The notes under the pieces are model-generated. The model was given only the letters and a program-made list of their open reading frames with translations. It ran no database searches and was not told the DNA's origin. The position numbers and the translations under genes were made by a program. DNA of 64,000 nucleotides from JACKAF01 sp041391485 (GTDB lineage Bacteria; Bdellovibrionota; FAC87; UBA2466; JACKAF01), in assembly GCA_041391485.1 (NCBI GenBank), contig JAWKNY010000014.1, positions 26,160-90,159 on the forward strand. The letters are read 5' to 3'. Within the stretch, counting starts at the first letter, position 1, and every line of letters starts with the position of its first letter. Below are positions 60,084-64,000 of the stretch, piece by piece.

Positions 60084-60943
60084 CGGAGCAGCTGATCGAT
60101 GTCTTGTTGGTAAAGCCCGGACGGGAGCAGACGAAGATAAGGCACTCGCGGACCACGAATGGACTCATTTTCGCCCAGTTCGGCAATGAGGACTTCGACC
60201 TTATCGTGATCCCCCTCAGAAAGAACGCCTCTATCGAACTCAAGCCGGATGTCCAGATAACGCTTTTCGGATTTCGGCAAAGCCACAATAACGCGTTTTA
60301 ATTTTCCCATGCTGACAGCGATTTGCGCGCGGCCAATGGGGTTATTTAGGGCAGCGCTGAGAATTCGATTCCTGGCCGCAATGACCTCTTCTGTCTCTTC
60401 GAAGCGGCTCAGTTGATGCGCTAGTTTCTTACGCAGATCTTCGATTTCCAAACCCTCGGGGTCCACAGTTTTTACTCTGTCCCTAAGCGCGGTACCGGTT
60501 TTACCTTCCAAAAAAGCGACGATAAAGGCCACTTCACTCGTCTCAAGCAGTTGCGCTTCGGTGTGGGTGAGTTCCGGACGGGTGAGCAAAAAGAAAGCGA
60601 GCATCAACTTAGAAAGGCCGACGCCTCGAAAATCGACATCCACCTGCGTGTCATAAGAAAGGTAGTGTTTATCCGCAAAACCCATGAAGTAGGTTTGGGG
60701 CAAAACCGTTTTGTGATCGCTGTAGTCCAACTCCACTTTGACTACGGTGTCACCCGCTTCACTATAGACAGGCGTTACTCCAACGATGGAGGGGTCCTTG
60801 GCTTTGAGAGCATTCAGAACTTCTGCGTGGAGCTGCTCATAGATAGCCGCAAAACCCTCGCGTACAAAATCATCACCATCGGGACAGCCGAAGGCGCCCA
60901 CCGCCAGGCACAGAATGCCTACAAAGCCGAATATACGTTTCAT
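60080..60943 (-). CDS. Exported protein of unknown function
   Basis: 287 residues from ATG 60943, which begins a signal sequence MKRIFGFVGILCLAVGAFGC; the Cys could be a lipobox residue (AFGC is a poor match). The frame is open further upstream but without signal features. Regions such as VDVDFRGVGLSKLMLAFFLL and ETEEVIAARNRILSAAL are helical. No family is recognised. It ends 4 bases inside the convergent SRPBCC gene. Confidence 0.66.
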   Translation of the reverse strand: MKRIFGFVGILCLAVGAFGCPDGDDFVREGFAAIYEQLHAEVLNALKAKDPSIVGVTPVYSEAGDTVVKVELDYSDHKTVLPQTYFMGFADKHYLSYDTQVDVDFRGVGLSKLMLAFFLLTRPELTHTEAQLLETSEVAFIVAFLEGKTGTALRDRVKTVDPEGLEIEDLRKKLAHQLSRFEETEEVIAARNRILSAALNNPIGRAQIAVSMGKLKRVIVALPKSEKRYLDIRLEFDRGVLSEGDHDKVEVLIAELGENESIRGPRVPYLRLLPSGLYQQDIDQLLR

Positions 60944-61071
60944 GACCCTGCCGGAGATAGCACAAAGCGCCCGCCACTGGAAGCAACAAAGCTGGACAAA
61001 GCCTCCCGCCTGCATTAACTAATGGGAACCACTTAAGTATCTCTGTTTCTCGCAAGAGAGAGACTCACTGT

Positions 61072-61147
61072 GGGGGCGTAGCTCAGCTGGGAGAGCACTA
61101 GCTTTGCAAGCTAGGGGTCAGGGGTTCGATCCCCCTCGCCTCCACCA
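61072..61147 (+). tRNA. tRNA-Ala (anticodon TGC)
   Basis: Acceptor GGGGGCG pairs with CGCCTCC, D-arm GCTCAGCTGGGAGAGC, anticodon arm CTAGC-TTTGCAA-GCTAG giving TGC, T-arm GGGGTTCGATCCCC. Unlike the other two tRNAs here, CCA is encoded (61145-61147). Confidence 0.95.
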
Positions 61148-61159
61148 AACAGGAGCCAG

Positions 61160-61795
61160 ATGGACGCCCAGTTCTGGATAGACCGCTGGACCGAAGGCGC
61201 AACGGCCTTTCACCAAACTAACTTTCACGATTTTCTCGTTAAATACTTCCCGCAGCTTGAACCTCGCCCCGGCGAGCGCGTGCTCGTCCCGCTGTGCGGG
61301 AAATCAAAAGATCTACTCTGGTTGAGTCAGCTAAACCTGGAGGTACAGGGTTTCGAACTGTATGAGAAAGCAATTGAGGCCTTTTTCGTGGAGAACGAGC
61401 TTCCCGCCCCTACAAAATCTTCGCACGGTCCCTTCACGGTCTACAGCCTTCACAATCTGAGTCTCCATGTAGGAGATTTTTTTTCCTTCGAAGAAAGGGC
61501 CACATTTAGTCTTGTGTATGATCGAGCCGCCTTGGTGGCGCTTCCAGCCGATCTGCGAAAGCGCTATGCCAAAAAGCTGAGCGCGGCCGTAGCACCTTCG
61601 GGCAAACAACTTCTCATCTCGTACACCTACGATCCCGAACAACTTGCCGGCCCTCCTTTTAGTGTGGATGAGACCGAGATCCAAAGGCTGTATTCGGCTG
61701 ATTTTTCCATACGCGTTTTGGAATCCCGTCCCGCCAAGGAGCCCAAGCTGGCCGCGGCGCACGCGATAGAAACCGCTTACCTTTGGAAAAAATGA
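61160..61795 (+). CDS. tpm: Thiopurine S-methyltransferase family protein
   Basis: 211 residues, the usual bacterial length. SAM-binding motifs are RVLVPLCGKSKDLLWLSQ, VQGFELYEKAIEAFFVEN and FSLVYDRAALVALPADLRKR. Bacterial members methylate thiopurines and, in some cases, selenium or tellurium compounds. The ATG follows the tRNA by 12 bases. The stop overlaps the next gene's start as ATGA. Confidence 0.9.
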   Translation: MDAQFWIDRWTEGATAFHQTNFHDFLVKYFPQLEPRPGERVLVPLCGKSKDLLWLSQLNLEVQGFELYEKAIEAFFVENELPAPTKSSHGPFTVYSLHNLSLHVGDFFSFEERATFSLVYDRAALVALPADLRKRYAKKLSAAVAPSGKQLLISYTYDPEQLAGPPFSVDETEIQRLYSADFSIRVLESRPAKEPKLAAAHAIETAYLWKK

Positions 61796-63155
61796 GAAGA
61801 GACCACGGTATTCTCGTTTCTTTGCCTCGTTGCTTTCACGAAACTGGCGTTTGCCAATCCGGTGCGGCACAAGCGTTTCGAGACTGGGCCAAGGTCGCGA
61901 GCGTCACCCTCCGAAGCACCGCTCCGGGTGGGGACAATTCCGATCTTCTGAGACTCGGTGAGAGCACTGGAGACGCCCGCGTAGTGGCCTTGGGCGAAGC
62001 GGTACACGCCAGCCATGAATTCGTAGAATTCAGGACGCGGCTCTTTGAGTACTTGGTTACAGAGAAAGGTTTTCGCACCATCGTGTGGGAATCCGGAATT
62101 CTTGAATCCTGGCCGTCGACAAATATGTCCAGGATGTGGACAAAGACTACTCGCTGGAGGAACTCCGCTCTATTTATGTGGGAGGTTTTACCTACCACAT
62201 GGGCATTTGGGAAGAAACCCGAACCCTGCTTGATTGGATGCGCGCGTACAACCGCACGCACCGCAACGATCCCGTCCACTTTTATGGCCTCGATCGCCCG
62301 GGCTCAGGGCTGCTATTGCACCTTCCGGTACAGCGTGCACTTCACTACCTGCGAAGAGTCGCTTCTAAGAAGATCCAACATTTTGAGCAGCAACTTCTAC
62401 CCACCGTCGAGCGGCTCACGCCTGAAACCCATACGAAACGCTCGATCCGGCGGACCTCGTTCCCGTTGTGGTGAAACTCTACGACGGACTGGATCAAGCG
62501 ATCGTAAGCTTTGACCCAAACTCTGAATGAGCTATTGGAAGAACTCAAAACACACGAAGAGGAATTCACTTCGAAAACCGGAAAGGCCGACTACGAATGG
62601 GCCGAGCGGGCTGCCATTGTCGCTAAACAAGTGGAGGAAGGCCTTGAAATTGCCGCCCGCTTCTCCGATCCGTACGCGGCCGAGCCAACCGCCCTCGAGA
62701 AAGCCATGTTTGAAAACCTAAGGTGGGTGCTCGGGCGACAGCACAGGGGCGTTTTACTTTGTGCGCACAACGCGCACATTTCCCGGGATCTGAGCGAGCA
62801 GCCTTCAGTTGGCCTGGGGGTTTACCTCGATGCTTTCCTGGGTAAAGACTACTACGCCATCGAAGCAACAGGCCTTTCGGTAGAGGCCGCACTCGTAGAA
62901 GATCCTAAACTGGTAGCGCTTCGGCCCGACAGTTTTGAATCTCATCTTGCAAGCGTAGAGAAAGAACGGGCAGCTTTTTTAGACTTTCACCAAGCCCCTT
63001 CGGACGTAGCCAAATGGCTCACAGGCGAGTTTAAGACGCGCCACCCGCAACTCTGGGCAACCGAATTGCCGTACTACGCTTTCGATGGTGTTTTCTGGGT
63101 TCCGAGTATTACCAAAGGGGCCCGAATTCGCGGTGGTTCACCGCTTCGGGACTAA
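61792..63155 (+). CDS. Erythromycin esterase-like protein (EreA/ChaN-related), broken by several frameshifts
   Basis: ATG 61792 overlaps the tpm stop. Family segments are spread over three frames: a signal peptide VFSFLCLVAFTKLAFA (61808-61855, +1 frame), GDARVVALGEAVHASHEFVE with the catalytic Glu/His region, FRTIVWESGILES, then after a missing base near 62110 YSLEELRSIYVGGFTYHMGI and HFYGLDRPGSG, after another near 62430 LDPADLVPVVVKLYDGLDQA, and after one near 62511 TQTLNELLEELKTHEEEF to RGVLLCAHNAHISRD and the stop. At least five one-base shifts are needed. All signature segments survive, so error is likelier than decay, but a real pseudogene cannot be excluded. Such proteins hydrolyse esters or succinoglycan-like substrates. 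Confidence 0.72.
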
Positions 63156-63179
63156 GTCCTACCACATCTTTGCGCGTCG

Positions 63180-64000
63180 CTATTTTAGCTTCTTGGACTC
63201 GATAAGGGCATCGGCGGAGAAATAGGCCCCTTCACTCCACCCTGGCCGGTCGAGCCAATAGCCCTCCCCCACGAGCATCAGATTGGGGTGCGCCTTGAGC
63301 GGTTGCCGCGACCATTCGGCGATCTCTGCGTTACTGAACTTTGAGCTTTTGTGCGCGTAGTACCAACCCGCGGGCCAATAATGGAGGGTTGTCGCGCGCG
63401 GTTTTGGGATCTTGATTGGGTGCTTCGGGTGTCCAAAAACTTTCGCAAGCCCTTCGAGCACTTCCGCCTCTATACCCGCTACTCCTTTCTCTTTAAAAAG
63501 AGTAGCCCACTTCTGGTTGCAAACAGGATCGTCGCTGTACACGGAGCGAGTGGGACGCTGTTCGCGCTCGGCAAGATAGGCCTCCTGCGGTATCTCCACG
63601 TGGTTGACACACGAGTCATTGCTCCAAGCTCGCCATACTTGACCGGACGGCTCTGAATTTTTGGGATCATGGGCCTTTTCCCACCAGGCCTCATCCCAAA
63701 GTTGGTTGATGACTACGATGGGAACAGGCAGAATGGCCTCATATTGCGGAGCTTTGCGTATCGCCTCTACTAAATCCCCGCTCACTTTGTTTAAAGCCAG
63801 TTTGGGAATTGCTAGCACCAGCTTGCTTGCTACAAACTGATTCTCTGCCGTCGTCGTTAATTCATATTCATCTCCGCTTTCTTTCAATGCTTTCAAACCT
63901 TCTTTTAGGTAGATGCGGACCTTTTTTTCAATCTGCTCCTTCATGCGTTCGACAAAAACGTGCATGCCGCCTTTTGGATAAAGATTGTCGGGTCCCGTTT
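63180..64000 (-). CDS. Flavin-containing amine oxidase-like protein, C-terminal part
   Basis: The frame is open from the right edge (TGPDNLYPKGGMHVFVERMK) to the stop at 63180; the N-terminal FAD-binding part lies outside. GGM is the typical loop before a helix, and FVASKLVLAIPKLAL is the flavin-shielding strand with an AIP turn. The C-terminal GEGYWLDRPGWSEGAYFSAD is the second FAD-binding motif of monoamine oxidase, phytoene desaturase and protoporphyrinogen oxidase enzymes. The substrate is unknown. Confidence 0.8.
   Translation of the reverse strand, partial: TGPDNLYPKGGMHVFVERMKEQIEKKVRIYLKEGLKALKESGDEYELTTTAENQFVASKLVLAIPKLALNKVSGDLVEAIRKAPQYEAILPVPIVVINQLWDEAWWEKAHDPKNSEPSGQVWRAWSNDSCVNHVEIPQEAYLAEREQRPTRSVYSDDPVCNQKWATLFKEKGVAGIEAEVLEGLAKVFGHPKHPIKIPKPRATTLHYWPAGWYYAHKSSKFSNAEIAEWSRQPLKAHPNLMLVGEGYWLDRPGWSEGAYFSADALIESKKLK

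Overview
This 64 kb window looks like chromosomal core and accessory DNA of a free-living Gram-negative bacterium. It is moderately GC-rich (not computed). Many signal peptides, several lipoboxes and a predicted outer-membrane barrel point to a diderm. The mix of a Tad pilus locus, the order prs-rplY(ctc)-pth-ychF, an RsbU/STAS-like partner-switch locus, a TIGR02147-type helix-turn-helix domain, DUF5679 and many unassigned exported proteins suggests Bdellovibrionota/Oligoflexia or another deltaproteobacterial-type lineage. That placement is an inference from gene content; no rRNA gene is present.

Layout. 1-2.4 kb: a partial exported protein, an alpha/beta hydrolase and an ArsS-like radical SAM enzyme. 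2.4-6.7 kb (minus): prs, rplY, pth, ychF and a family-2 glycosyltransferase as one operon. 6.8-9.6 kb (plus): proton-translocating transhydrogenase pntAA-pntAB-pntB. 9.6-14.9 kb: a divergent pair made of an exported or membrane-anchored GTPase and an exported ABC1/UbiB-type kinase-like protein, then a perfect 54-bp palindrome. 15-16.6 kb: purE-purK. 16.7-28.5 kb (minus): a Tad/Flp pilus operon behind a clear sigma70-type promoter. It holds five prepilin-like genes, a prepilin peptidase, two CpaB proteins, a secretin, a CpaE-CpaF fusion and one TadB/C-type protein, followed by a YD-repeat protein and two small unassigned genes. 28.8-31 kb: a tail-specific protease and DUF5679. 31-36.8 kb (minus): a seven-gene, tightly coupled signalling operon (SpoIIE phosphatase, two RsbW-like ATPases, three STAS proteins with C-terminal CxxC pairs, one GGDEF enzyme). 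36.9-41.9 kb: plsY, tRNA-Arg with a duplicated 3' end, a thioesterase, tRNA-Lys, lipoproteins and trmH. 41.9-50.3 kb: envelope proteins, an SGNH hydrolase, small secreted proteins, a sigma54-type activator and a solitary Fis-like domain. 50.3-52.7 kb: a RimK-type ATP-grasp ligase with an aspartic-protease-like protein and an aspartoacylase-like hydrolase. 53-64 kb: CBS protein, HTH regulator with repeated upstream sites, acyltransferase, lipoproteins, TetR, SRPBCC protein, tRNA-Ala, thiopurine methyltransferase, an erythromycin-esterase-like gene and a partial flavin amine oxidase.

Two things stand out. First, the signalling operon: its three STAS proteins carry N-S-C-G where phospho-regulated antagonists carry D-S-S-G, and each ends in two CxxC pairs; I know of no described system with this make-up. 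Second, at least nine genes, including the near-universal ychF, are broken by one-base length changes, mostly in short homopolymers. That pattern looks more like uncorrected consensus error than gene decay, so broken genes here should be read as provisionally intact.
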